This document shows positions 1 through 10,849 of a stretch of 64,000 nucleotides of DNA, one piece after another (the first letter of the stretch is position 1; each line of letters starts with the position of its first letter). The translations under genes were made by a program, and so were the position numbers. Under the pieces are notes generated by a model, which was not told the DNA's origin, searched no databases, and was given only the letters and a program-made list of their open reading frames with translations. Source of the DNA: Owenia fusiformis (Eukaryota; Annelida; Polychaeta; Sabellida; Oweniidae); NCBI GenBank assembly GCA_903813345.2, contig CAIIXF020000007.1, positions 36,416,759 to 36,480,758 on the forward strand. The letters run 5' to 3'.

Positions 1-108
1 ATAACTACTATCCCACATATAATTGACTATCTTACACAACAAATATGTAAGATGCTTCAAAACAGTATTCGACACGATCAAATATAAATTTGATAAGTAT
101 TTTATATA

Positions 109-1131
109 CGAGGGTTGATCATAAAGTTCTCATAATATCTCTCTAATTTCTTTATTCTTCAATATATTCTAATGAAGTTTTCACAGAATGTGCAGCATAG
201 AATGTCTTATTAATTCAGCAAAAAATATTTAGTTTAACAGAAATATTAAATAAGAAATTGTTACCATAGTAACGGGAAATCAAGGCACCCGGGGCAAATA
301 AAAATAATTGAGAGAATAAGCTTAATTAACCATGTTTACATACATAATAATCTCTCATGAATTACCAAACACGTTAAAATGTTAACTTGAATATGTTGTA
401 CAGTGCTTTAACAATTAAATAAACTGATCATGTAAATTGTGTGATGTCAAAGGGGGTGATTTCATGCTCAGTTAGATGTTATACCAGAGTCTGAGACTCA
501 AAGCTAATGATCAGAAATGAGAGTAAGAGAATGCGATAGATGCAGAGATCTTCAGAAAAATAAAATTCATACTGATAAAATGTTATGTTAAGTTTGTAAG
601 ATCCTCTGGTCAGACTAAACATGATCTAAAACAAATATATTGCTAAGATATCAACAAAATTAAACCCTGTGTGTGGTCTGTACATGTTCAAAATGAACTA
701 AAGGGGCAAAATCAGTTTTCCTCGGGATATTTGACAAAACAGTCACGGGGTGTAACAGTCACTTCTAATGAAGCATAACAATCATCCATTATGAGATCAT
801 ACAATTCACATGACCATTATAATAGTTCACAACAGTCAAGAGCCCATATTATTTGACAATTTAATGTGTTTGATAGCTCATTTGACAACTTATATTGTAT
901 TTAAACATGGTTAATGGGGGCTATTCTAGCTAGTTTTTTTTATTTCCCCGGGTGCCTTGGTTTCAAGTTACTATGGCAACCATTTCTTATTTAATATTTC
1001 TGGTATTCTAAATATTGTTTGTTGGATTAATAAAACATTCCATGCTGCACATTCTGTGAAAATTTCATAGGAAAATATTGAAAAATAAAGAAATTAGAGA
1101 GATATTATGAGAACTTTTTGATCAACCCTCG
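109..1131. mobile_element. Non-autonomous mariner-type foldback element
   Basis: The ends are inverted copies beginning CGAGGGTTGATCA and ending TGATCAACCCTCG, each flanked by TA (107-108 and 1132-1133), the Tc1/mariner target duplication. The inverted similarity extends about 230 bp inward on each side (to about 340 and from about 900), including shared blocks around CCCGGG and the poly-T tract. No transposase-like reading frame lies between. End sequence resembles cecropia-type mariners (known family feature); family assignment is inference. Confidence 0.8.
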
Positions 1132-1184
1132 TATATGCGATGCCAAGTACCATTCGTATTGGGTAAAAATATTCATTTGTGGTA

Positions 1185-1620
1185 AACATATTTATTTGTG
1201 GGGTAAGTCAAGTGACTTACCGAATGATTTTATATAAACCAATGTTCACTGTTTTGATGTGGGGTAAATCACGTGACTTGCGCCATCTATATATTCCAAG
1301 AGCTCTGGTGTGATTCTCCAATCGCGAACACGTATCTTCTATTAAGAAAGGATCGCTTGTAGCCTCATGCTGCAATGTCCTAATAACTTCTCAATTTCCC
1401 CTCTGAATTGTGAATATGAATCTTGTTCAAATTCTTATTCCTCGCTTGTTTCATCCATTTTTAAATAATTTCTACGTCACTGGTCACGTGATTTACCGAA
1501 TGCTTTTATACTGCATGCAGCATGTGTCATTTATGTGGGGTAAGTCACGTGACTTACCCCACATGATTTTATGCGAAAGTACATGTCATTAATTATGTGG
1601 GGTGAGTCATTATATGTCCG
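1185..1620. repeat. Cluster of palindromic GTAAGTCACGTGACTTAC-type repeats
   Basis: At least five copies or half-copies of a palindromic motif occur: GGGGTAAGTCAAGTGACTTACC (imperfect) near 1199, GGGTAAATCACGTGACTT near 1262, GGTCACGTGATTTACC near 1481, GGTAAGTCACGTGACTTACC near 1538 and a half copy GGGGTGAGTCA near 1599. Several carry a central CACGTG E-box. The spacing is irregular, so this is not a simple tandem array. No reading frame of substance overlaps it. The next stretch, 1621-1944, shows nothing recognisable. Confidence 0.7.
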
Positions 1621-1944
1621 TGCTATCTTGTAGCCTATGCTTGTTCGGTAAATGGACATTGTTTGGTTCTAAAGTGTATTTGTATTTGATGCGTGTTCTA
1701 AATTTATGCGTCAACCGTCTTTGTTCGTGTGTGTACATGGACTTAAATATGTGACATTTTACCAAACACTGAATAACATAAACCGCATATACAAGTGCAT
1801 TTACCGCATATATAGGTACATAAATCAAATATAAATGTGTAAAAACAAACAAATTTATTATGTGTTTCGAATTATTTTAATAAAGTGGAATATCGAATGG
1901 TTGTAATCAAATACAAAAGTGTGAAAATGGAATAAAGCTACAGA

Positions 1945-2005
1945 AATCTCCACATTCAACTTTATATAAAGGCAGGTGTAATATATAAAGTTGAATGTGG
2001 AGATT
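1945..2005. repeat. 24-bp inverted repeat at the 5' end of the Penelope-like fragment
   Basis: Bases 1945-1968 and 1982-2005 are perfect reverse complements (24 bp each) with a 13-base spacer. The right arm is coding sequence of the GIY-YIG domain (YKVECGD region), so the left arm is an inverted copy of the element's own sequence at its truncated end. Confidence 0.85.
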
Positions 2006-2293
2006 GTAGTCAGTGTTACATTGGTGAGACAGGGCGGGATTTGGAATGTAGAGTAAAGGAGCACAAGAGGGTCACCTTATCTTCCAATGGACAGATAGCT
2101 TCAGCCGTTATGGAACACTCTATCAATAAAGAACATGAAATAAATTGGACAGGTGTATCGGTTATTGATAATGAAAAACACTGGTTAAAAAGAGAAATCA
2201 AAGAAGCAATCCATATTAAACTTAAAAGTCCAGAATTAAACAGGGATCAGGGTTACACACTGGATCCCGTCTATTTTAAGATGTTATATTTTA
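1972..2293 (+). pseudogene. Penelope-like element GIY-YIG endonuclease domain, 5' truncated
   Basis: The frame beginning near 1972 reads through a GIY-YIG nuclease: GVIYKVEC, then CSQCYIGETGRDLECRVKEH (1999-2064 region), then SAVMEHS, a central W-x-GVSVIDNEKHWLKREIKEA block and the C-terminal LNRDQGYTLDPVYFKML. This architecture, with a Cys pair before YIGETGR and a terminal LNRDQGY, matches the endonuclease at the C-terminus of Penelope-like retroelements, where it nicks the target to start reverse transcription. The reverse transcriptase is absent, so the copy is 5' truncated. The frame is cut at 2292 by a nested foldback element; beyond it (3401) the frame would continue eight codons to TAA. 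Confidence 0.8.
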
Positions 2294-3400
2294 CAGGGTG
2301 GTCCAAAAAAAATTGGAACATTCGATAATTGAACCCCAAATCGTTATTCTTCCTCTAAAATGCACCAAAATTTTACTGGGTATTGTTCAATCACTTATAT
2401 ATCTGATGTAAAGTGTATAGGTGCAAACAACAAAGTTAATGCATTAAACTAGACAATGTTTGATATGACCCCTCTTCTCTTGAATTACAAGTTCAAGCCT
2501 GGGACTCCGTTTTGAAATGATTCATTCAGTTTGCTGTTTGTTTGTTTTTGTCCAAGCAATCTTGATTAAAAGATCCAGCTTGACCAAACTTCTCATATGT
2601 TTGCCTTCGAAGATCAAATCTAGTAACATATTCAACATTTTTTCACCTAAATTGATGCTTATCAAACATATTTTGAAAGCTTTGTTGGGTGTGCTACTGA
2701 TTGAATATTCTCAAGAAAGAGACCAGGGCAGCCCGTTTTTACTGGTAAATTAAACCCCATCCCATTTTATTTTTTGTTCTAATTTGAATAATATTCATTG
2801 AATATATCAATATACTGTATGTATATCAATATCATAAAGGGGTCTCCCAGAACACAAATGATATATTATATATGCTTAGAGTTGGTCTTTGATAAAGCCT
2901 TGTAAATAACTGATCAGTCATCTCTCTACTGAAAAGTGGAAACAATGATTTTGTCACTTTAGTAGCTGTATGGGTTATGCAATCGCTCACCTCTGACATG
3001 TTCTTTCTTTCCTACTCTTAAATAAAAATAAAGATTTGGGGTATTCTTTAGTTGACAATAACACAACTAGTTTTCTAGGAAATTATAGTTATAAATACCT
3101 CTTGTCAACTGAATATGATTTTATAAAATGTGTATAGCAATCAACATGTTCATTAAAGCTTTGAAATAAAGAATACTTGAAAAAGTAGCGGCGAAATTGA
3201 CAAGTGTATATTTAAGAAAAGGGGGTCCTATGAAACATTGACTAGTTTAATGCATTAACTTTATGGTTTTCACCTATAAACTTTACATCAAATCAATAAG
3301 TGACTGACCTATGCTCAGTAAAATTTTGGTGCATTTTAGAGGAAAAATAAAGGTTTTGCGTTCAATTAACAAATGTTCCAATTTTTTTTGGACCACCCTG
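2294..3400. mobile_element. Tc1/mariner-type foldback nested in the Penelope-like element
   Basis: The element begins CAGGGTGGTCCAAAAAAAAT at 2294 and ends with its reverse complement at 3400. It is flanked by TA at 2292-2293 and 3401-3402. Similarity between the arms persists for about 200 bp (shared CCTCTAAAATGCACCAAAA and AGTTAATGCATTAAACTAG blocks). The interior has no recognisable transposase. It interrupts the endonuclease frame of the surrounding Penelope-like element, so it is the younger insertion. Confidence 0.85.
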
Positions 3401-3720
3401 TATATATTCATTTTCATAATGTCTTAGTGTCGTTTCTAGGTGGTATGTTGTGTAATACCTTAGTAACGTTTTTAATTGTATATTACATCATTTAAGCTTT
3501 TTATGGTAACGGTTGCTATTTTTCTCAATTAATTGTTTAATTGTAGCATCAATGAAATTTTCTATAGTAACGGTTGCTATTTGTCTCATTGTTATGTAAT
3601 AATTAATCATTTCAGTTTGATTCAAATATAATTTTATTTCTGAAGAAGTAGGATGGACATCCTACGAAACGTCAAATAATAAAAATAAATATCTCTGAGA
3701 AAGAAAATCAACAACTTTGT
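3401..3720 (+). mobile_element. Penelope-like element 3' non-coding end
   Basis: Continuation of the Penelope-like fragment after the nested foldback. It holds the end of the reading frame, a stretch with two related GGTAACGGTTGCTATTT copies (about 3503 and 3564), and the hammerhead-like motif near its end. Confidence 0.5.
3640..3673 (+). ncRNA. Hammerhead-ribozyme-like motif at the Penelope-like 3' end
   Basis: CTGAAGA (3640-3646, matching the core CUGANGA) is followed by a hairpin (3648-3655 with 3658-3665, GTAGGATG/CATCCTAC), GAAA (3666-3669) and the self-complementary ACGT before cleavage-type triplet GTC (3671-3673). Six bases upstream (3634-3639) pair with 3674-3679 to make stem I. This is the layout of minimal type I hammerheads known from Penelope-like elements, where stem III is so short that they act as dimers. 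One extra A (3647) separates the core from stem II, so activity is uncertain. Confidence 0.5.
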
Positions 3721-3764
3721 AAAATAATTCTTGATAAGTGTATATATATCCATAAGTGTATATA

Positions 3765-3896
3765 CAGGGTTATTATAACTTTGCCAGATGATCTCGCATT
3801 GAATGAAGTCTTTGTGTGCAAAATTTCAAAGCAATCAACCTTCATTTAAGAAAAATATTTAAGAAATGGAGGATTGCATTTTTTGGGGTCACCCTG
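3765..3896. mobile_element. Short element with mariner-like ends
   Basis: It starts CAGGGTTATTATAAC and ends GGGGTCACCCTG, flanked by TA on both sides (3763-3764, 3897-3898). Only about six terminal bases match as inverted repeats, so this may be a heavily deleted or chimaeric Tc1/mariner-type element. No coding sequence. Confidence 0.5.
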
Positions 3897-3949
3897 TAAT
3901 TCTATGTTATTGCATGTAGTCTAGTAGTGATCAATAAGTGCATTAGCTA

Positions 3950-4460
3950 CTGTTTTGAGGATGTTTTGCTAAATGTCTGGTTTGGTAATTTGAGAAACCA
4001 CGAGGCTATGTTCGCCAGATGTGAAGTGCAAGACATACATGTACGTTATCCCAGTTTAGATAAGATAGATGGACGTGGAACCCAAAATTATAAAGAAATA
4101 AAACTATTAAATAGTAATTGACTAAGGAATACCTATTGTCAACAGACTGAAACAAAAGAATATTACATGATGGAGATGCCGGGTATCGCGGTGGTCACAT
4201 TAGCTCCGATCTTCAACACTGGCACCCGGCCGACGAGTACTTTGTTCAAAACTGAATGTAATTTTATTTTGAACAAAATACACTGCGTCAAATGTGAAAT
4301 TCCAAGCAATTTCTAGACGTGCAAAGATAGTCTAGGAACTCCGCGTATCTAGAGATTCCAAGACGTGTCAAGAGGTGCAAAGACCTCGCGTGTAAAGAGC
4401 GTGTCAAGAGTTTTGATATCTCTTTGCACAGCCTTATCAAAACAAACAGTATAATTAGAC
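3950..4460 (+). repeat. Dispersed repeat family A, copy 1
   Basis: This stretch shares order and sequence with 10850-11510: an AGATGT..GTGCAAG block, the phrase TAAGATAGATGG, ACCAAAATTATGAGGAAAT-like sequence, GAAACAAAAGAAT..ACATG(A/G)TGGAG..GCCGGGTAT, a CCCGGCCGA foldback piece, and a run of GTGTCAAGAG / GTGCAAAGA short repeats with TCTAGACGTG. The foldback piece links it to the CGGCCGA elements at 33.3 and 34.8-35.1 kb. Between 4461 and 6036 I recognise nothing except A+T-rich sequence. Confidence 0.6.
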
Positions 4461-6036
4461 CGGCCACATGTTGTTATGCCCTTTAGTCGCACTTAATTAT
4501 ACTTTACTAGGATTGGAATATAACAAGCATTTTAATTTCGTGTTAATAATAATTTGTGTTTTTAAATCATTATCAAAATAAAATAAATTTAAAAGTATGT
4601 GTGTGCGTGTAAGAATAGGCAATAGCTTAGTCGAAATGAGTATTTTTGAACTAACATTGCCAAAAGTGAACTCCCCCTGGAATTTCTTAAAAAGTAAACC
4701 CAGAATGTTCGTTTCTGTGCCCCCCCCCCCTATCCATGGCCAGTTAGTAATCTATGTGTATATTGGCTCCCTCCCAAAGGTGGGAAAACCAGATGCAGGC
4801 ATAGACATTGACATTTGACAGGGTGAGGGGATTTAAATATAAAAATAGTCTTGTTTTTGGCTCCGACTTAAATATTTTGGCACTGTTTAACGAAGCCGGT
4901 TTAAGGAATGAGAGGCAGAAATAATTCCTAGAAATAAGATGGCCTGTCTTTACTGTAATCAAGATGCTAGTAACCGCAGTTATTTTGGTTTTATAAGCCG
5001 GGGATATTGCTCGAGCTTGAATAACAAATAAAAGGCATGTTCTTATTTCTGTATTCTGTCCTTTGATTGTGTATTAAGTTGAGCTGCACGCCAAACGTTA
5101 AGATTGTTAAAACGCTTAAAATAAAACTTTATTCCTCTCAATTTACATAAAAATGAAACAGATTAGATTCGAATCTCAGTCACACCAGCCACTGGTCAAA
5201 GGAAGTACAAATATCTATATTAATCAAATGTCTGAGATCCAAAGTTAATTTTATTGAATCAAACTAAGAAAAGTATAAAGATGAATTTCAAACGTTTAGA
5301 GGGAAAAGTCAAATATGCATTGTAACCCTAAAAATAATTCATTAAAGTGTCGTACACATTTCATAACATTTATATAAATAAAACAAATAAAGCACAACCC
5401 TAATGCCCTAATGAATTCATATCGGCGCTAAACGGCCCTTGCAATAAAAACGCATCGAAGCAGGGAATGCTTGGAAAATTCTTCCGAGACTGACTTTTGT
5501 TATTTCAAAATTGAAATATGCCTAATTCCTATGAAATAATCAAATAACCACGCGATCTTTTTCCCTGGGTTCTACTCTATTTTAGATTTTCTAGAAAAAT
5601 GTTTATATGATGATTGCGTTTGCTTCTCACGAGTTCATTGAAAAGTTCAGTCGTAAAACTTTAGAGATCAAAAGACTAATTAGGCACCTGATTGCGAAAG
5701 TTTGATTGCATTTCGATCGCCGGGATTTTACAAACGTATTGTTTAAGTAGCGATCGTGTTCTTGGGATCTTGATAACTTCCTATTTTAAGTTTTGGGTTG
5801 AAAGCAATGAGTATGTCGGACTTTCTCAAGTCCACATAATGAAACAATATCCCTTTATATTAGTCCAATGGCATAAACATACCAGTTTTTTATTGCAAAA
5901 AGAACTGTAATTAATAGCCTACATAAAAGCATCATGATAAATAAAACATTAAAGCATATGTAAAGCCTATTGTTATCAAAATCCATAAATCCTCACCATA
6001 TAAATATAGTTTTATTGATGACCAAAAACAGATATC

Positions 6037-6225
6037 AAGGGCGTAGCCAGCTTTCAGTCAGGGGGGGGGGGGAGGGGTGCGATCGCCAAAAAGATTTCGG
6101 TTTTCAGTCAGGAGGGTATGATTGTGGCATTCTAATGCTCCTTTCTTCTTCTTTCTCAGCGTTTTATTTTTATTGTTATGGGGGAGGTTGCGATCGCACC
6201 CCCCCCCTCCTGGCTACGCCTATGG
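6037..6225. mobile_element. MITE of the GCGTAGCCAG family, copy 1
   Basis: It begins GGCGTAGCCAGCTTTCAGTC and ends CTCCTGGCTACGCC. Internal G-tract/GTGCGATCGCC and GTTGCGATCGCACCCCCC blocks are inverted relative to each other. The same structure recurs at about 8023-8232, 10065-10345 (opposite orientation) and 26200-26395. The long apparent reading frame across it is a by-product of the G/C tracts. 6226-6890 shows nothing recognisable. Confidence 0.8.
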
Positions 6226-6904
6226 ATATTTTGGCATCTTTCACGTTTACCCCGCCCCCTAATAGTTTTTGCACCCCCTTTAAATATCAGACCCGTCAGG
6301 CGTTGAGGCATGGATCAGGATACCCTGACTCCCAAGCTGTGCGACTTCTGGCAACCGCTACACCTATATTCCCGGGGAAAACGCTTTTAGAAGAATTGTC
6401 AAATATGGTCGTGTGTGGGCAAACACGGAGGAGGAGGAGAGGGGTGCGTGCATTGCGTGCGACCCTTCATCAGTTGTGTACCTTATTTTTGTATGAATTT
6501 CTTCCGAATAGTTATGCTAGAGGGGTTCTGATATTTATTTCTGTTTTCAAATGAAATAATTTCACCCTTGCCCGACTGACTTGTAGATAATGCACGAATC
6601 AAATAGCATGGAGATCAGATAATCAGATTGATTCGTATTTTCGCAATCAGATGAATTAACTTATTGTTTTCTCTGATTAAAAGGCGGTTTGAAGCTACTT
6701 TTACAGGATTTGTAAATTCGCAATCAGACTGGCTTATTTTAATATTTAGTCAGTGCAAGAGGAGGGGACTATTAATGTAGAATTTTTTTTTGATTTCGAC
6801 ACTAACTGAATAATTTATCACAATTGTTAAATACGCAAACAGAAACAGGTTTAAAAATGAGAATAGAGGCAAAATAGTCTATTCATAAAATGTAATTAAA
6901 ACCC

Positions 6905-7545
6905 GGGAATTAAAAGCAATTTTAGACCATGTTGGTACACTTCCGCCGTTAGAAAAACAAAGACTAAGACAAAGACTATAGCAATTAATCCTTTTGTAAT
7001 CATTAAATGTTAGATTCTTATTATTTTGTTGGACAATGTTCAGACTTCTGACCAAGATTAAATCATTTATGTTTTTATAGTATTTCAATCAGACAGACGT
7101 GCTAATGAGTTCGAAAAATACATTTGTCCATTTCCTCTCAAGAAGTTTTCAAAGGTAATCAAGTCGATTTGTTTGAGTGCTTAGCATTGTTTTTCATAAC
7201 TTGACGCTTCCATGAACAGAATGACTTTGAAATGAGTTTTTATAATTTTAGCTTTTATACGGACATGCTTATTGTATATTTCTATATGAACGTTGTAGTT
7301 ATGTGATGTAACATCGCCCCCCCCCCCGATATTACAGGTATACAAATTTTGATCGGAATGCATTAACTTGCAATTAAAAGCAATTTTAGATGATCTCTTA
7401 TGTAATCTAGGTGATGTTGGTACACTTCCGCATTTAAGAAAATAAAGACTAAGACAAAGAGAACTAAGCAATTAATCCTTTTGTTATTATTAAATGTTAG
7501 ATTCTTATTTTTTGATTGGACAATATTAAGACTTCTGTCTCCGAT
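6905..7545. repeat. Pair of direct repeats, ~470 bp apart
   Basis: The block AAAAGCAATTTTAGA ... TTGGTACACTTCCGC ... GACTAAGACAAAGA ... AATTAATCCTTTTGT ... ATTAAATGTTAGATTCTTAT occurs at about 6909-7055 and again at about 7375-7545. The copies differ by small indels. Nature unknown. Confidence 0.7.
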
Positions 7546-7662
7546 TGTTATGCAGGTTTGTGTATAAAATCATGTGAACAACATTATCGTGGAAACTCCC
7601 ATCTTCATTCTCATAATGTCTTACAGCTATTTCGCAAATGACATAATCCTAAACAACATATA

Positions 7663-7990
7663 CCCTGCGTGCAGAGTCTTGTTAAACTACGACGAAGCTC
7701 TCTTTTAAGAAGTGAAGTCAAACGAATGCAAAGGGTAAACAACATATGGACATAATTATAATATTGCAGAACTGAGCGAAAAGAAAGGTGGAACAAATCT
7801 GATTAAGATATTTTATTTTTGAAATGCACAAAGGGCAACAGTTGAAGAACAAAAGTTAAAGGCGTTTTGAAATAGATCGTGCTTTTATATGATCCCATTC
7901 TATAATACCCTACCCTTTGCATTTGTTCGACTTCACTCCTTAAATGAGAGTTTCGTCTTCTCGTAGTTTATAATTAGACTCTGCACGCAG
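7663..7990. repeat. Foldback repeat with ~77-bp arms
   Basis: The left arm (about 7663-7738, CCCTGCGTGCAGAGTCT ... GCAAAGGGTA) and right arm (about 7911-7990, TACCCTTTGCATTTGTTCGA ... AGACTCTGCACGCAG) are imperfect reverse complements. The arms enclose about 170 bp without a reading frame. Likely a non-autonomous DNA element; no clear target duplication was identified. Confidence 0.65.
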
Positions 7991-8019
7991 CGTAATAGTG
8001 CCCCTATTATCCATGTTCA

Positions 8020-8235
8020 GGGGCGTAGCCAACTTTCAGTCGGGGGGGGTGCGATCGCCAAAAAACAATAACGGTTTTCAGTCGGGGGAGGGGGTTGCGA
8101 TCGTGGCAAAAGCAAGCCAAAATATGCAACTTCCTTCAAAATTGAGCTTGAAGCTTCTATCTCTTCTTCTATTTCTTGGTTCTATTTTATTGGTTATGTA
8201 CCGCAACCCCCCCCCCCCTGGCTACGCCTATGCCT
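8020..8235. mobile_element. MITE of the GCGTAGCCAG family, copy 2
   Basis: It begins GGGGCGTAGCCAACTTTCAG and ends CCCCCTGGCTACGCCTAT, with the same GTGCGATCGCCAAAAA and GTTGCGATCG blocks as copy 1 and a middle containing AAAATTGAGCTTGAAGCTTC, which also occurs in the copies at 10.2 and 26.3 kb. From 8236 to 9346 nothing is recognised. Confidence 0.8.
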
Positions 8236-9354
8236 GTCGAGAGACAAAAAGAGAAGCGAAAAGACTGTTAAAACAAGTAATTCCAATAAATACTTTTACA
8301 GTTATATGTGTTTATCAACGACCCTACTTGTCAAATTAATAGAAACGAAAACTAAATTCTTTCATTGCGAAAACCGTTGAAATATCTACCTGATTCGCTT
8401 GAATAGTCATTAGTCACATTATTTCAGAGCAAACAATTAGCATCTACTATAATATTTATTTTTCTATCCGATATACAACTGATACTGATTTCTTTCCCCG
8501 GACAATGTGTTATCTCATGATCCGTTGACATCATCAACAATTTTATTTACCACAAGAGAGTAACCAACATTCCTTAATTAAAAAGAATTTCTTGAATTTT
8601 ATAGCAAAAACACTATGACACAATAACATCGAGGCAAAATCAAAACATGGTGTGGAAATAAAAGGCATACAAAATGGCCATTAAAATGAAATTCTTGTTC
8701 ATAAAAGTATCAACTTTATTACATTGGACGCAAATACAAAGTATAGAATAAATAAAAATAACGTCTTCCCAGAGATTACAATACGGATCAGTAAGTCAAC
8801 AAATCTAACTGTTAAATAAACAAACTTAGCCCATGTCTGCAAGTGTTCGTCTGCTGGTCAGAACTCGGTATCCTCTTCGGATAATCAATTTCTGTGACTA
8901 CTGATGTCTTAAATAATTCATAAAGACGACGTTGTCTTTAAATAAGGATCTTTAATCTACAAACTGTAAATAAATAGCGTGAACCCGGGATCGTAGACAA
9001 CAACATTGATACCTGTACCTTGCTGTCCTCTGTTAAATCACGAAACCCGTTTCCCTTAAATTTTTTACTAAGAGACTTATACATGCATAAGTTATCTATC
9101 AAATTATTTTTCTTTAAATATTAAATGTCGTCTAAGTTTGTTTTTATGATTAGTCTTCATCTAGATTCATTAATCATCACGATATTTATATATACATATT
9201 ATGTAATAGACCTATCATATCACGTCCGTAGTTACAAAGTCAACTACATATTAATGCAATAGAATAAGACTCAATAATTAAAAAAATAAACCTCAGTATT
9301 CGGGCCTAAAAACACAGATAAGTGTATCAATACCAACGGGTAAGCTCAAATAAC

Positions 9355-9923
9355 CCCGGGGGGTTCACTATATATAAACCTTGACGGGGATCCTCGGCGC
9401 ATGTGGGGTACCTTTTTCAACGTTTGGTATGGCAATGGACCCATATTTTAGGATTTGGTATGGGAATGCCTGGAAATTTCTGACTTCTGAGGTATGGCAA
9501 TGGTCGGACTTTTGTTCTTCTGGTATGAGAATGGTCGTTGTAGATACGTTACCTAACATTCGTGGTATGGCATTGGTCCAGTAGTTGCAAATTTGTATGA
9601 CATTGATCCTATATTTCATTTACTTTGAATTAAGGTGTGGCATTGGTCCCATATTTGGACATTTGGTATGGCATTGGTCCTACATTTTGACATTTGGTAT
9701 GGCATTGGTCCCATAATTGGGCATTTGGTATGGCATTGGTCCTATATTTGGACATTTGGTATGGCATCGGTCCTATATTTTGACATTTGGTATGGCCTTT
9801 GGGCGTTATTTTGGTTGGTATGGGAACATATTGAAATTTGACAGATTGGTATGGGAACATATTGATATTTGAGGCTTCAGTCTAGGACCCCCGTTGAGTT
9901 TTATATACAGTGAACCCCCCGGG
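9355..9923. mobile_element. DNA element with 8-bp target duplication and internal 31-bp minisatellite
   Basis: The termini CCCGGGGGGTTCACTATATA and its inverted counterpart (TATATACAGTGAACCCCCC GGG) bound the element. The sequence CAAATAAC directly precedes (9347-9354) and follows it (9924-9931), an 8-bp target duplication. Between the ends is a tandem array of about 31-bp units, ATTTGGTATGGCATTGG plus TCCTATATTTTGAC, best conserved from 9635 to 9800 and degenerate outside. An 8-bp duplication is typical of hAT-like transposases among others; superfamily is not settled. Reading frames here are minisatellite artefacts. Confidence 0.8.
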
Positions 9924-10064
9924 CAAATAACCTTCCAAATAAGTGCATCAATAATCAAGGATTGCGAGTACTAAGGACCGGGTAAGATGGTGGAAACATT
10001 GGTATTGCTAGTTATTAAACACGATTTTGTCTTGTGTTGGGAATACGTTATTGGGTTTATAAGC

Positions 10065-10345
10065 GTAACAAAGGGGGGGGGGGCGATGGGTTCGCACCCC
10101 CTCCTACAACCAATAAAATACAACCATAAGGTAGAGGAAGAAAAGAGCATTAAAATTATTTTTTGTTTGAAGCTTCTAGCTCAGATTTGAAGGAAGTTGC
10201 ATCATTTTTGTAAAAATTCAAAACAAATATTTTTTGCCTCATTTATGTCACGATCGCACCCCCTGACTGAAAACCTAAAATATTTTGGGTGATTGCATCA
10301 CCCCTCCCCCTCCCCCCAACTGAAAGCTGGCTACGGCCCTGAGGT
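10065..10345. mobile_element. MITE of the GCGTAGCCAG family, copy 3 (inverted)
   Basis: In the opposite orientation to copies 1 and 2: it ends AACTGAAAGCTGGCTACGGCC, includes CACGATCGCACCCCCTGACT and GATTGCATCACCCC, and begins in a G tract with GGGTTCGCACCCCC. The middle matches the GAAGCTTCTAGCTCA block of the other copies. Confidence 0.75.
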
Positions 10346-10649
10346 TTTATCGAAAACTAACATTTTATCATTATGCGGAAAGTCCAATATGAAATCTTAA
10401 ATGGTATATGTATGTTGCATTTATTGAGGGAATTCCACTGTAAACTATAATGTGAATGTTTGATATGAATACTTCCATACACAACCATCAATATCCATTC
10501 TTTTGAAATAAGATGTTACAACAAAGGGAATATTGAAAACTACAGTGGTAAGAGCATCTTTCTGACTGCTAATTATGTGATCAACATTTTGATTGCACCT
10601 AAGCTGGAGATTAAATACTAGATTAGTAAAAATATAGAGTTACGTATAA

Positions 10650-10815
10650 TTACTTCATGTTAAAACACTATATGTATTGCTTTTGGTAATTAATTAGTTG
10701 CATTCGCGAATACAAGATATAACTCCACTTTGCTCCTGTGCAACCCCTTACCGGTCACAAATCTGGAAACTTCATGTTAAAATACTATATGTATTGCTTT
10801 TGGTAATTATGTCAG
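10650..10815 (+). repeat. Short direct duplication, ~114 bp apart
   Basis: The block ACTTCATGTTAAAACACTATA TGTATTGCTTTTGGTAATTA near 10651 recurs as TTCATGTTAAAATACTATA TGTATTGCTTTTGGTAATTA near 10770. No function apparent. Confidence 0.75.
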
Positions 10816-10849
10816 TTGCTTACACATACTTATCAATGTGCCAAGAGCG

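Noticed and set aside
5160-5195. tRNA-like TTCGAATC box
   Set aside because: GATTCGAATCTC resembles a tRNA T-arm but no A box, anticodon arm or acceptor stem fits around it.
5970-6554. 194-codon open frame
   Set aside because: Its middle is a MITE with G/C tracts; no start of convincing context and no domain.
9630-9860. Open frames rich in W/G/M or in PYQMSKYGTNAIP on both strands
   Set aside because: Products of the 31-bp minisatellite inside the 9355-9923 element; frames open on both strands because the period repeats.
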